Origin: Verrucomicrobiota bacterium
GTDB lineage: Bacteria > Verrucomicrobiota > Verrucomicrobiia > Opitutales > Intestinicryptomonadaceae
Assembly (NCBI GenBank): GCA_023450935.1
Contig: JAEXGH010000033.1
Coordinates: 1-39,649, forward strand
Direction of reading: 5' to 3'
DNA: 39,649 nt
Part shown: in pieces, positions 31,942 to 39,649 of the stretch
How positions within the stretch are numbered: the stretch's first letter is position 1
How the letters are laid out: each line of letters begins with the position of its first letter
Made by a program: the position numbers and the translations under genes
Notes under the pieces: generated by a model
Told to the model about the DNA's origin: nothing
What the model saw: the letters and a program-made list of their open reading frames with translations, nothing else
Database searches by the model: none

Positions 31942-33462
31942 TTACTTGATTGAAATTGACTCGGTAAATTCGCCGATGTAAACGTTGGGGGATTTTTCGG
32001 TAATTGGTTTGCCGAAATACTCAATGTTTTCAATCGTTATGTTTTTAACTTTGTGGTCGGCGTCTCTGCCGCGGATAAAAATCGCGCCTTTGAAAGAGCC
32101 TTCTTTGCCGACAATCTTGATGTTTTTGAAGGAGCAGTTTTCAATTTTACCATATTCGCCGGGCGCGCCTTTGTCGCGAACCGGTCCATGAAGGACAATG
32201 CGGGGCTCGGCAAAAATCAGGTGGGTGTCCGAACCGTTCGAACGCACAACTACATTCTCAAAATGCATATCCGACATCGTCAAGCCCGCGTTAACCTGAA
32301 ATAGGAAAATCGCCCTAACCCAGTAGTCTTCAAATTTCGACGGACGGTCGGAGTAAAACGGCACATAAAGATTTGTACATTTTAACCCCTTGAATTCGGG
32401 CGCATAGCATTCGTAGCCGATACGGAACGTGTTCGCCGAGTCCGTCCAGAAAATGCAGTTGTCAATCACAATGTTATTGCAGGGCAAATTGTTGTGGCGG
32501 CTTTCCAAGTCCTTGACAAGTTTAAGCCCAATGCGTTCCCCGCTTTTGTAATGACCCTTCATGGCGATAATATCGTCTTCGGCGCGCGCAAAAGTATCGG
32601 TGATTTTGACATTCGAAGTGTTACAAAGGTCAATGGCGTCGTCATTAATCATTCTGCCTGAGCAAATTTTAACATTGTCAATAACAACATTTTCGCAGTT
32701 GCGGAAAACGAGCGTCCAGCCTGTGGGGTCTTTAATTATAACTCCTTCAACTTTAAGGTTTTTACCGTTGTTGAAAGTTACACAACTGCCAGAATAACGC
32801 GCCTTATTGTCTACTGAAATTATGCCGCGCCCGCGTATAGTAATATTGTCTCCGAGGGTTGAAATATCGCTCTTAACAACCGCACCGCCAGCAATATAAA
32901 GCGTCTGATTAGACTCCAACGATATCGTTTTGTCCAGGTAGTGAACCCCGGGGCCGAAATAGACAACGTTTTTGTCGCCGGCTTTGGGGGCGTCTTTTTC
33001 AATGGGGTTGCCGAAAATCACAAGCGGCATTTCGCGCTCTGTGCGTATGACAATGGCTTTGAAAGGCTTATCGGCGGTAAACGACATCTTATACTTTTCT
33101 TTTTTGACATTTTTGAATATGTCGGGGAAAAGCTCGCCTACGTAAATCTTGTCGGCGGCGGCTATTTGCTCTGGCGTGGAAATGTAGCTTACGCGCTTTG
33201 TGAACTGAATGGTCGATTTGACTTTCACATCTACTTCGCCTTCGAAATCGAAGTAGCAGAAATAATACTCGCCACCCTGGAACTTTGGCGACAATGCTTT
33301 ATAAATGTCCAGCTTTTTGCCGTTAACACTCACATCGTAAGTGCTGGCGAATACTTTTTCCGACTGCGGCGCGGGATATGTTACGATTTTTGTTTCGGCG
33401 TTGGCGATGGTAGCCGACACCAACAACCCCAACATAGTCAATATATAGATAAACTGTTTCAT
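31942..33462 (-). CDS. Secreted right-handed beta-helix enzyme, GH28 polygalacturonase-like
   Basis: A 506-residue exported protein, probably acting on pectin or a similar polysaccharide. The signal peptide is clear (FIYILTMLGLLVSATIANA). Residues 20-165 form a beta-strand N-domain, then a parallel beta-helix follows (ITIRGRGIISVDNK, NVVIDNVKICSG, NIVIDNCIFW). Two GH28-like acid motifs are seen: NDDAIDLCNTSNV and AEDDIIAMKG. The GHG motif of typical GH28 is not visible; a FRIGYE stretch lies near the expected RIK place. So GH28 is the nearest family I know, but a neighbouring beta-helix family is quite possible. Single gene with its own terminator. Galacturonate release would fit uxaC at 3663. 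Confidence 0.75.
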   Translation of the reverse strand: MKQFIYILTMLGLLVSATIANAETKIVTYPAPQSEKVFASTYDVSVNGKKLDIYKALSPKFQGGEYYFCYFDFEGEVDVKVKSTIQFTKRVSYISTPEQIAAADKIYVGELFPDIFKNVKKEKYKMSFTADKPFKAIVIRTEREMPLVIFGNPIEKDAPKAGDKNVVYFGPGVHYLDKTISLESNQTLYIAGGAVVKSDISTLGDNITIRGRGIISVDNKARYSGSCVTFNNGKNLKVEGVIIKDPTGWTLVFRNCENVVIDNVKICSGRMINDDAIDLCNTSNVKITDTFARAEDDIIAMKGHYKSGERIGLKLVKDLESRHNNLPCNNIVIDNCIFWTDSANTFRIGYECYAPEFKGLKCTNLYVPFYSDRPSKFEDYWVRAIFLFQVNAGLTMSDMHFENVVVRSNGSDTHLIFAEPRIVLHGPVRDKGAPGEYGKIENCSFKNIKIVGKEGSFKGAIFIRGRDADHKVKNITIENIEYFGKPITEKSPNVYIGEFTESISIK

Positions 33463-33666
33463 AAGACTTTCAACGTAAAATTCTCACATATATTGTCAAC
33501 GGAAAAAGTCTTTTATCCAACAAAAACTGAACAAAATCCAATATTTTCACATAGAAAACAGTGAAAAGTTGCCGAATTTTTCCCAAAAAACACTTCGAAC
33601 AACGAAAAAACCAAAAAAACAAAAAGGGCATGTTTGTGTGTTTTTTAGCTTTTTTTTGGTATTTTT

Positions 33667-33694
33667 GGACGGCTTTGGGAAACGTCCGTTTTTT
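33667..33694 (+). terminator. Plus-strand terminator with no gene before it
   Basis: CGGACG-type stem: GGACG at 33667-33671 pairs with CGTCC at 33683-33687, then six T. No plus-strand gene lies upstream for 3 kb, so it may end an unannotated small RNA or an antisense message. Confidence 0.45.
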
Positions 33695-33802
33695 CGGTGT
33701 ATTGAGGAAATACGACAATATTTTTCGGTTTTTATTTCTGCTCTTTGACAGTCGAAATCTTGCGGAAACCGACTGCTGTTTGAAAGTCTGTTCTGCTGTC
33801 GA

Positions 33803-33837
33803 AAGAGTCGGCGGGCGCGTGCTAAAGACCGACTCTT
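33803..33837 (-). terminator. Hairpin downstream of coaB
   Basis: AAGAGTCGG at 33803-33811 pairs exactly with CCGACTCTT at 33829-33837, 29 bases after the coaB stop. There is no T run after it on the minus strand, so it may act only as a transcript end protector. Confidence 0.5.
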
Positions 33838-33865
33838 CCGCCGTTTTCAAGCCAAAAGAGAGAAT

Positions 33866-34510
33866 CTACGCGAAAAATTTTTCGCCGATTGAAGCGATTA
33901 TTTTTTTTGCCAAATTGCGCTTTGTGTCGAACGCGGGCGACAAAGTTTCGCCGTCGGAAAAGACAATTGATATTTTGTTCGTGTCGGCGGCAAAGCCCGC
34001 GTCCGCCGCGGAGACATCGTTTGCAACAACGGCGTCGAGGTTTTTTGCGAGAATTTTTCCGCGCGCGTATTCGAGCACGTTTTGGGTTTCGGCCGCAAAA
34101 CCCACCAAAATTCGCGAACCCTTGTTTTTGGAAAGCGTCAGGAGAATATCGGGCGTGCGTTCAAGTTCGGGGTTCAGGTCGATTCCGTCTTTTTTCACCT
34201 TTTCGGGGGCGCATTGTTTCGGGCGGACATCGCTTACGGCCGCCGACATTATCAGGATATCGCAGTTTTCGAATTCCTCCAAGCACGCCTCAAGCATATC
34301 TTGCGCCGACACAACGCGCCGCGTCTTTATGTTTTCGGGATTGTCGAGCGGCGACGCTCCGAGGATAAGCGTCGTTTGCCAGCCGGCATCGCGGGCGGCT
34401 TCTGCGACTGCAACGCCCATTTTCCCCGTGGACGGATTGCTTATGAAGCGGACGGGGTCGAAGTGTTCGCGGGTAGCCCCCGCAGTCACGAGACATCTGA
34501 TTTTCTTCAT
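33866..34510 (-). CDS. coaB: Stand-alone phosphopantothenoylcysteine synthetase (CoaB)
   Basis: Joins cysteine to 4'-phosphopantothenate on the way to coenzyme A. It has 214 residues from the ATG at 34510 (KKIRCLVTAGATREHFDPVR). The CoaB landmarks are all present: RFISNPSTGKMG, MSAAVSDVRP, VGFAAETQN, and NLDAVVANDVS with the conserved asparagine. In most bacteria this domain is the C-terminal half of a fused CoaBC flavoprotein; here the CoaC decarboxylase half is absent, and the upstream in-frame sequence is not CoaC-like. A separate coaC gene is expected elsewhere. It is divergent from the metal transporter gene. Confidence 0.9.
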   Translation of the reverse strand: MKKIRCLVTAGATREHFDPVRFISNPSTGKMGVAVAEAARDAGWQTTLILGASPLDNPENIKTRRVVSAQDMLEACLEEFENCDILIMSAAVSDVRPKQCAPEKVKKDGIDLNPELERTPDILLTLSKNKGSRILVGFAAETQNVLEYARGKILAKNLDAVVANDVSAADAGFAADTNKISIVFSDGETLSPAFDTKRNLAKKIIASIGEKFFA

Positions 34511-34592
34511 TGGTCGGATTCTCTCCAAGGCCGAAGTCTTTGCAATATTTTTTTCTTGAAGAGTGCTTGTAAAAAAAAGTATCGTCATTCCG

Positions 34593-35444
34593 ATGAATGA
34601 AAAAAATACGGCGGCGGCGTTGTCGGTTTTTGCGGCGGCGGGACTTACTGTAATGAAACTGCTTGTGGGGATTCTAACCGGCAGTTTGGGCATATTGTCT
34701 GAGGCGTTGCATTCGCTGTTCGATATGTTTGCCGCGGCTATGACCATGTTTGCGGTGAAATTTTCCGACAAACCCGCCGATAAGGAGCATACTTTCGGAC
34801 ACGGCAAAATGGAGAATTTATCGGCGTTGGCGGAGTCGGTGCTGTTGCTTGCAACGTGCGTGTGGGTGGTCTTCGAAGCCGTTAGCCGACTTGGCGGCGG
34901 GGCTACGCATTTTGAAATAAACGCGTGGGCGTTCGGCGTTGTGATTACGTCTATTTGCGTAGACGCGTTCCGTTCGCGACACTTGATGAAGATGGCGAAG
35001 AAATACAATTCGCAGGCACTCGAAGCCGACGCGCTGCATTTTTCGACCGATATTTTAAGTTCGTCGGTGGTTCTTTTCGGTTTGATTGCCTCCGCAATGG
35101 GCTATTATTCGGCCGACAGCATAGCGGCGTTGGGGGTGTCGGCGATTATTGCATATGTTTCCGTGAAGCTTGCAAAGCGGGCGGTTGACGAACTGCTCGA
35201 TACCGCGCCGGTTGGGGCGTATGAGCGGGTGGTGCGCATTTTGCGCGGAACAACCGGTATAGAAAACTGGCACGACCTGCGTATTAGAAGCGCAGGTTCG
35301 GAATATGAAATCGATGTAAACATACACGTTTCTCCGCAGTTGACGATTGTTGAGGCACACGAAATATCGGAGAAACTCGAGCGGGAAATACGCGACGAAA
35401 TGGGGAGGGGGACAATAAGCGTCCACATAGAGCCTTCCGAGTAG
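34593..35444 (+). CDS. Cation diffusion facilitator (CDF) family metal efflux transporter
   Basis: Exports divalent metals such as zinc, iron, cobalt or manganese in exchange for protons. From the ATG at 34593 it has 283 residues. The CDF pattern is clear: GSLGILSEALHSLFDM in the second helix, HTFGHGKMENLSALAES in the loop after it, and EADALHFSTDILSS in the fifth helix, then a cytoplasmic C-terminal domain (ENWHDLRIRSAGSEYEIDVNI). A GTG at 34563 could add 10 residues, but neither start has a good ribosome binding site. Metal choice cannot be told from the sequence. Divergent from coaB. Confidence 0.93.
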   Translation: MNEKNTAAALSVFAAAGLTVMKLLVGILTGSLGILSEALHSLFDMFAAAMTMFAVKFSDKPADKEHTFGHGKMENLSALAESVLLLATCVWVVFEAVSRLGGGATHFEINAWAFGVVITSICVDAFRSRHLMKMAKKYNSQALEADALHFSTDILSSSVVLFGLIASAMGYYSADSIAALGVSAIIAYVSVKLAKRAVDELLDTAPVGAYERVVRILRGTTGIENWHDLRIRSAGSEYEIDVNIHVSPQLTIVEAHEISEKLEREIRDEMGRGTISVHIEPSE

Positions 35445-35536
35445 CCGACGAATGGGGTTTGGTTTTCGCGGAAATAAAAAAATGTAAAAAAATATTGACG
35501 AACCGAGGAAAAGCGGCAGTATGGACGGAATAAAAA

Positions 35537-35623
35537 GGAGAGATGACAGAGTGGCCGATTGTGCCTGACTCGAAATCAGGTGTGCCGGTAACGGTACCGG
35601 GGGTTCAAATCCCTCTCTCTCCG
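35537..35623 (+). tRNA. tRNA-Ser (anticodon CGA)
   Basis: The gene starts GGAGAGATGACAGAGTGGCC and ends CCTCTCTCTCCG. The anticodon stem-loop is CCTGACTCGAAATCAGG, giving CGA (UCG codons). A long variable arm (GCCGG-TAAC-GGTACC) is typical of serine tRNA. CCA is not encoded, unlike the tRNA-Phe in this window. It marks the left edge of the more AT-rich end region. Confidence 0.95.
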
Positions 35624-35922
35624 TTTAAAATTTCACGCAACAAGCCCATTTTCAGCAAGTTCTGAATCTGGGCTTATTTATGAGACAACACCCCTGTTTG
35701 CAAGTAATTGATTATTAGAGTTCAACAAAAGCCCGAGTACACCAGACGTGCAACTAAACTGCAACCGCCACTCCGCAGCACAACTTGGCGACGATATTAA
35801 TTTTTTTTTGCAATAAAAAAGACGCCTTTGAGCACATATTCTTATGTTACGATTTTTCATTTTACATTCATTTTTGTTGTCTTTTAACTTGTTTATCGAC
35901 TATTAGTATCTGAAGCATAGGT
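35624..35922. other. Spacer after tRNA-Ser with one strong hairpin
   Basis: About 300 bases without a gene. AAGCCCA at 35642-35648 pairs with TGGGCTT at 35669-35675, with a nested TTCAG/CTGAA stem, giving a hairpin 18 bases after the tRNA. It may be the tRNA's 3' end signal, though no T run follows. The rest is AT-rich; the TetR gene promoter should be near its end. I found no repeat of the tRNA 3' end that would mark an attachment site. Confidence 0.45.
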
Positions 35923-36621
35923 ATGTCAACATTGAAGAAAAAACAGAAAGAGAATAAAAATGGAAGGGAAACCCGTTCACGCCTTCTAAACGCGGCTGGA
36001 AGCGTATTTGCGGAAAAAGGATACGAAGCGGCATCCGTAAGGGATATTGCAGAAGCCGCAGGAGTGCCCTTTGCTTTGATTACATTTCATTTCAAAACAA
36101 AGAAAAACCTTTTTAAGCTGACAATAGAGCACTTTATATTAAATAACGCCAAGCTCGAATCCTTGTTCGCTCCCTTTGAAAAAGCTGACGCATCCTCTCC
36201 GAAAAGCATTTCCGCGGCCATGTATGAGAGCATAAAAAATATTGTTTACATCTGTCACAAGCCGAAAATCAGGATAAAACAGATAAACGGGTTGATGATG
36301 ACCCTCTTAAAAGACGGAGGCAAAGAGGCAAACAAAATGGTACAGCTTCTTGGCGACAATACTATGGCGGACGTGTACCGGATTCTGCGCGAGGCAAACC
36401 CGCGCCTAACGCGTACCGACATATATTGGTGGAGCCATATGTTCTGGGCTCTAATCTTCTATCCGATGTACGGGGAACTTCTGTTGCTTTCCGAAAGCGG
36501 AGAGAAGAATTATTCGGCGGATTTCTTGGATTCTTTGGCTTTCAAGGTGGCGTATGTATGTTGTGTTACACTCGGACTTCCCGTCCCCGACCGTCCGGAC
36601 CCGTGGTCTATAAAGGAATAA
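35923..36621 (+). CDS. TetR-family transcriptional regulator
   Basis: A 232-residue repressor. A lysine-rich lead (STLKKKQKENKNGRE) comes before the TetR helix-turn-helix: RSRLLNAAGSVFAEKGYEAASVRDIAEAAGVPFALITFHFKTKKNLF. The C-terminal part resembles the CecR (YbiH)-like subgroup, with the conserved WSHMFWALIFYPMYGELLLLSE region, whose ligands are unknown here. It is more AT-rich than the genes to its left and has no co-directed partner. It converges on the pentapeptide-repeat gene and need not control it. Confidence 0.92.
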   Translation: MSTLKKKQKENKNGRETRSRLLNAAGSVFAEKGYEAASVRDIAEAAGVPFALITFHFKTKKNLFKLTIEHFILNNAKLESLFAPFEKADASSPKSISAAMYESIKNIVYICHKPKIRIKQINGLMMTLLKDGGKEANKMVQLLGDNTMADVYRILREANPRLTRTDIYWWSHMFWALIFYPMYGELLLLSESGEKNYSADFLDSLAFKVAYVCCVTLGLPVPDRPDPWSIKE

Positions 36622-36746
36622 TTGAATCTCTCAGGCAAAGAATGCGGAGCTTAAAATCCGCATGCGTCAAATTGGCGGAATGGACGAATGGGAAAAGAGC
36701 TTCCCGAATTGAGAAGCCCTAAAAAATTATTTGCAACAACTATCAG

Positions 36747-38396
36747 CTATTTTCTTCTGCGATACGCCGCGAAAGCAAGCACCAAAGCGCCGAATATTGC
36801 CGCATAAGTGGCCGGTTCGGGAACCGCGGTGTAAGATACTACGAGCCATTTCCCCTTCTCAAAGAAATACCAATCGCCGTTGAGTTCCTCGCCGTTGTTT
36901 GTGAAATAAACATCTTCTCTTTCGCAAAGCTCCAAAATATCGTTATAAATCGAATTCAGAGTGGATGTATTGTCGGCATATAGAATGTATTTGTAATATT
37001 CCGTATACGCCTCCAAATCTCCGTCCACATTTATATTCAACTTCGAACCTTCCGCGAAATTGAGATCGCCGCCTTCTAAAACATATATATAGCTTTCATC
37101 CTCGGTGTTTGTGACGTCCATATCATAGCTGACAATGCCCCCGTCTTCTACATTGACGGTAACGGCTTTATTAACCATAAGGCGCGCATTATTGTCAAGA
37201 ATGAGGTTTGCTCCCCCGGAAATGGAGGCGTCTTCGGCAAAATTTGCGTAAAGAGTCCCGATGTAGTCCGTATACTTGAATTCCCTCACAAGAATATAAT
37301 CGTCGGGTGAATCCATCTCCAAGGCGGTTATTGAGCCGTCTTGCAATATGGTATTTTTAAATATTGCGGTATCCCATCCTCCCCGTTCGATTCCACCTGC
37401 GGCGCTTCTAAGGTCGGCATTTGTAAAGTTTACGTTCTTAAAAAGATTGGAAGCGGAAGAGTCAAACATGGTTCTTTGCATATTGAATCCAGAAAAATCG
37501 GCATTCTCAAAGACCGTATAATTGAAAGTTGCTCCGCTTAAATCTTTGTCTTTATAGCTCTTGGTTTGCATGACTTGCGCAAGTGTGATATCTTTATCTG
37601 CACTGCCCGCGGAAAAATACACATCGTTTATTATCGCGTCTTCAAGTATTGCGTTTCTAAAATTTACGCGAACAAACCGTGCACCGCTAAAATCAAATCC
37701 GGATAAATCCTTGCCCTCGAAAGAGATGTTGTCAAGGTAGCTCATGGTCACTCCCGAAAGGTCTTTCTGCTTATAACTTTTTGTGGACTCAAGCTGCTGG
37801 CTTGTGAAGTTGGAGTCGGCCATCCATACATCGTTTATTATGGCGTCGGTAAAGTCGGCTCCGCTAACGTCTGCTCTGGTAATAACTGAACCTCTCAAAT
37901 CGGCGTCTTTAAAATTGATATTTTTCAGGCTGGAGTTGGAAAACTTGCAATTTACCCTAAAACCTTCAAGATTTACGCCGTCAATAGTCACATAGCTCAC
38001 ATACACGCCCGACAAGTCCTTGTTCGCGTAGCTTGCAGTCGAACACAGCATTTCCGAGGTAAATCCTGTGGCATTGGCAAACTTTGCCCCGCGAATTTCC
38101 GCGCCGCTAAGGTTGGCGCCGGTGAGCGTCGCCTTTGTGAAATTGGCGTTTGTCAGATTCGTATCGGTAAAATCGGTATCGTTAAGCGTTGCGGAGTTGA
38201 AGTTTGCATTGGTGAGATTTGATCCCGTAAACTTCACTCCCGAAGCAGTGGTTTTGTACCACGACGAATCGACAAGGGACGCGTTTATGAAATTTCTCGT
38301 CACCGTTGTATTGTCGAAAACATCGTTGTCCGCATAGAGCAGCTGGCCTGCTGCCGCGGCAAGAGTTAATATGGCTAAATAGGGTTTTTTATTCAT
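36747..38396 (-). CDS. Exported pentapeptide-repeat protein with a PEP-CTERM sorting signal
   Basis: A 549-residue surface protein. The signal peptide is at the N-terminus (KPYLAILTLAAAAGQLLYA). Residues 35-105 are pentapeptide repeats of the A(N/D)Lxx/F type (LTNANFNSATLNDTDFTDTN). Three longer units follow, each beginning with a SYxxKDLSG motif near residues 122, 208 and 287. After about 350 a beta-rich segment like autotransporter passengers follows (ANLILDNNARLMVNKAVTVN). It ends in the PEP-CTERM signal: VPEPATYAA, a hydrophobic helix and the basic tail YRRRK, so an exosortase should process it. GGAGG lies 8 bases before the start. Its ligand or role is unknown. Confidence 0.9.
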   Translation of the reverse strand: MNKKPYLAILTLAAAAGQLLYADNDVFDNTTVTRNFINASLVDSSWYKTTASGVKFTGSNLTNANFNSATLNDTDFTDTNLTNANFTKATLTGANLSGAEIRGAKFANATGFTSEMLCSTASYANKDLSGVYVSYVTIDGVNLEGFRVNCKFSNSSLKNINFKDADLRGSVITRADVSGADFTDAIINDVWMADSNFTSQQLESTKSYKQKDLSGVTMSYLDNISFEGKDLSGFDFSGARFVRVNFRNAILEDAIINDVYFSAGSADKDITLAQVMQTKSYKDKDLSGATFNYTVFENADFSGFNMQRTMFDSSASNLFKNVNFTNADLRSAAGGIERGGWDTAIFKNTILQDGSITALEMDSPDDYILVREFKYTDYIGTLYANFAEDASISGGANLILDNNARLMVNKAVTVNVEDGGIVSYDMDVTNTEDESYIYVLEGGDLNFAEGSKLNINVDGDLEAYTEYYKYILYADNTSTLNSIYNDILELCEREDVYFTNNGEELNGDWYFFEKGKWLVVSYTAVPEPATYAAIFGALVLAFAAYRRRK

Positions 38397-38715
38397 GATG
38401 TGTCGCCTCCGCAGAGATATTCTCGTTTTCCAAAAGCTCGTCTATTTTTTTTGATGCGCACTTTGTATTACATCCGTACAATAATGTCAACAATTATTTA
38501 TGCGGTCGCATGGCCTCATTTTTCCCTATCGGTGCATGCGGCTAAATTTTCCTCTTTTCAGTAATAATACCTATATAAGAAATAATATTGATGGATAGAG
38601 TTATTTTTTACTAAAATTATTTATTTTCAAAACGCCAGTGCATAACTGGCAGTAGATATTTTTAGATATTGTTGGTTTTTTGTAAAGATTAAAGTTTAAG
38701 TTATTGATTCATTTA
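38397..38715. other. AT-rich spacer between the pentapeptide gene and the transposase
   Basis: About 320 bases with no gene. It holds the pentapeptide gene's ribosome binding site and presumably its promoter. Its right part should include one end of the IS element; I could not find the matching inverted repeat because the other end is outside the window. GCCCCCTAGGGGGC at 38722-38735 is a perfect palindrome just inside the transposase end. Confidence 0.35.
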
Positions 38716-39306
38716 CTAATTGCCCCCTAGGGGGGCGGCGCACTTTAACTCGTGAAGATAATCGCTTGGACTCTTCCAATTTAAACTCTTTCGCGGTCGA
38801 GAGTTGATCTCGTTCAACGCAAATTTTAGTTCTCTTTCTGTCGCTTTTCGCAAATCCATTCCCTTCGGAAAGTACTGTCTCAACAATCTATTTGTGTATT
38901 CATTAAGACCTCTTTCGTAAGAAGTATATGGGTGCGCAAAGTATATTTCACTCCTTAATCTTTTACTCATATCTTCGTGATAAGCAAACTCCTTGCCGTT
39001 ATCAAAGGTTATCGTTTTCACATTCATTCCGCGCAACAACTTTATTACTCCATTTCTCGTAGCTTTCGCATCCTTCCCCGATAAGTAAGTTGCACATAGA
39101 TATTTGCTTCGCCGCTCTACCAGCGTCAGTATCGCACCCTTGTGATTTTTACCCATTATCAAATCTCCTTCCCAATCCCCAAATCTAGATCTTTCCGCCA
39201 CTATCTCGGGTCTGCTTTCTATGCTCACTCTGTTACGAATTTGCCCCCTGTAATCTTTTATGCCATACTTCCTGCGGCGCCTCTTAAAAAATAGATATCT
39301 GTGCAA
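38716..39306 (-). CDS. IS30-family transposase, catalytic part
   Basis: The DDE integrase core of the transposase. The three acid residues are visible: DWEGDLIMGKNH, TITFDNGKEFAYHEDM, and ERGLNEYTNRLLRQYFPKG, with the usual 30-some residue gap between the second D and the E. The best internal ATG is at 39306, but the same frame stays open further upstream to 39399 with good IS30 sequence (PETILSVCFDKKISHQSIYN), so this is really the C-terminal part of a longer protein. It ends LKCAAPLGGN. By itself it lacks the DNA-binding end and is probably inactive unless slippage restores the frame. Confidence 0.88.
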   Translation of the reverse strand: MHRYLFFKRRRRKYGIKDYRGQIRNRVSIESRPEIVAERSRFGDWEGDLIMGKNHKGAILTLVERRSKYLCATYLSGKDAKATRNGVIKLLRGMNVKTITFDNGKEFAYHEDMSKRLRSEIYFAHPYTSYERGLNEYTNRLLRQYFPKGMDLRKATERELKFALNEINSRPRKSLNWKSPSDYLHELKCAAPLGGN

Positions 39307-39394
39307 GGTTCCCCCTAATTGACGCTTTCTATAAATATAATTGTAAATACTCTGGTGCGATATCTTCTTGTCAAAACAAACCGATAATATGGTT

Positions 39395-39649
39395 TCAGGA
39401 AAAAAATTTCTTCTTTAGAAAAGTTTCTAAAATATCAGCTTCTTTCTCTCCTATTAGATATCTTTTAGGCTTGAGCAATAATCGCAAATACGTTCGCATA
39501 AACGCTCTGCCATGCGCGTAAACGCCTTCAACTGGGTTGCGTGATAATTCACGGGATATGGTAGATTGCGATACTCCTATCGCATTTGCTATCTCCGATT
39601 GCGTTTTTTTAGCTTTACACATGTTCTCTATTACTCTTCTATCGTCATA
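39395..39649 (-). CDS. IS30-family transposase, N-terminal DNA-binding part (partial)
   Basis: The N-terminal helix-turn-helix that recognises the IS ends: KKTQSEIANAIGVSQSTISREL is trimmed here to its core QSEIANAIGVSQSTISREL. An ATG lies at 39622, but the nine codons before it, up to the window edge, are open and read like the family (DDRRVIEN), so the real start is outside. The frame ends at a TGA at 39395-39397 just past the T7 run; the sequence LKKKFF then continues as PETIL in the next frame. Confidence 0.82.
   Translation of the reverse strand, partial: YDDRRVIENMCKAKKTQSEIANAIGVSQSTISRELSRNPVEGVYAHGRAFMRTYLRLLLKPKRYLIGEKEADILETFLKKKFFS

Larger units (their letters stand above)
33463..33865. 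other. Non-coding, very AT-rich spacer
   Basis: About 400 bases between the beta-helix gene start and the coaB stop. It is rich in A and T runs and has no credible gene; a 126-codon minus-strand frame here is lysine/phenylalanine-rich low complexity. It holds two hairpins described separately and the beta-helix gene promoter. Confidence 0.5.
38716..39649 (-). mobile_element. IS30-family insertion sequence, frameshifted and cut by the window edge
   Basis: Two reading frames on the minus strand make one IS30-type transposase: an N-terminal helix-turn-helix part (39395-39649) and a DDE catalytic part (38716 to about 39403). The join is at an A7 run (39400-39406; T7 in the coding sense), where dropping one base gives a continuous frame. 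The 5' end runs off the window. Confidence 0.85.

Noticed and set aside
33470..33850. A 126-codon minus-strand frame before the beta-helix gene
   Set aside because: The product is lysine- and phenylalanine-rich low complexity from an AT-rich spacer, has no domain, and overlaps two hairpins.
35624..39649. A defined integrative element using tRNA-Ser as attachment site
   Set aside because: No integrase and no direct repeat of the tRNA 3' end could be found inside the window.

Overview
The window looks like chromosomal DNA of an anaerobic, saccharolytic, propionate-forming bacterium. The likeliest group is Verrucomicrobiota (Opitutales-like). The pointers are a PEP-CTERM anchored surface protein, a secreted beta-strand-rich protein, pectin-related enzymes, a sodium-pumping methylmalonyl-CoA decarboxylase, and a Thi4 with the histidine seen in anaerobic forms. 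This placement is an inference from gene content; no rRNA is present.

Layout. 1-2627: aspS, then about 700 bases of repeats and terminators. 2628-5063: a LacI regulator divergent from uxaC (hexuronate isomerase). 5265-8299: a Thi4-type thiazole synthase, then folate genes pabB-pabC (fused, broken by a 1-base frameshift at an A8 run) and pabA. 8367-8442: tRNA-Phe. 8633-12277 (minus): a secreted surface protein and an M3 oligopeptidase. 12451-18533 (minus): a propionate module of methylmalonyl-CoA epimerase, decarboxylase subunits alpha, delta, biotin carrier and beta, then a family I CoA-transferase. 18780-21585 (minus): a short Rho, then leuD-exbB-exbD. 21698-26767 (minus): an acyl-ACP synthetase/ACP/acyltransferase fusion, tgt and purB. 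27068-28411: gdhA. 28653-35444: a beta-propeller glycosidase with a DeoR regulator, an unknown membrane protein, a secreted beta-helix (GH28-like) protein, a stand-alone CoaB and a CDF metal transporter. 35537-35623: tRNA-Ser. 35700-39649: a more AT-rich tail with a TetR regulator, a pentapeptide-repeat PEP-CTERM protein and a frameshifted IS30-type transposase cut by the window edge.

How it fits together. Polysaccharide and uronate breakdown (GH28-like protein, propeller glycosidase, UxaC under LacI) would feed central metabolism. Succinate would then be turned into propionate by the epimerase, the Na+-pumping decarboxylase and the CoA-transferase, which recycles CoA onto succinate. Methylmalonyl-CoA mutase is not in the window.

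Most unusual signals: (1) a directional palindromic repeat, at least eight copies, always just downstream of a gene and in that gene's sense; (2) a Tgt that has lost all three zinc-binding cysteines; (3) a beta subunit of the sodium pump with about 150 residues of carrier-like sequence between early membrane segments; (4) a Rho without its N-terminal domain and with a degenerate RNA-binding motif; (5) two genes broken at A/T homopolymers.
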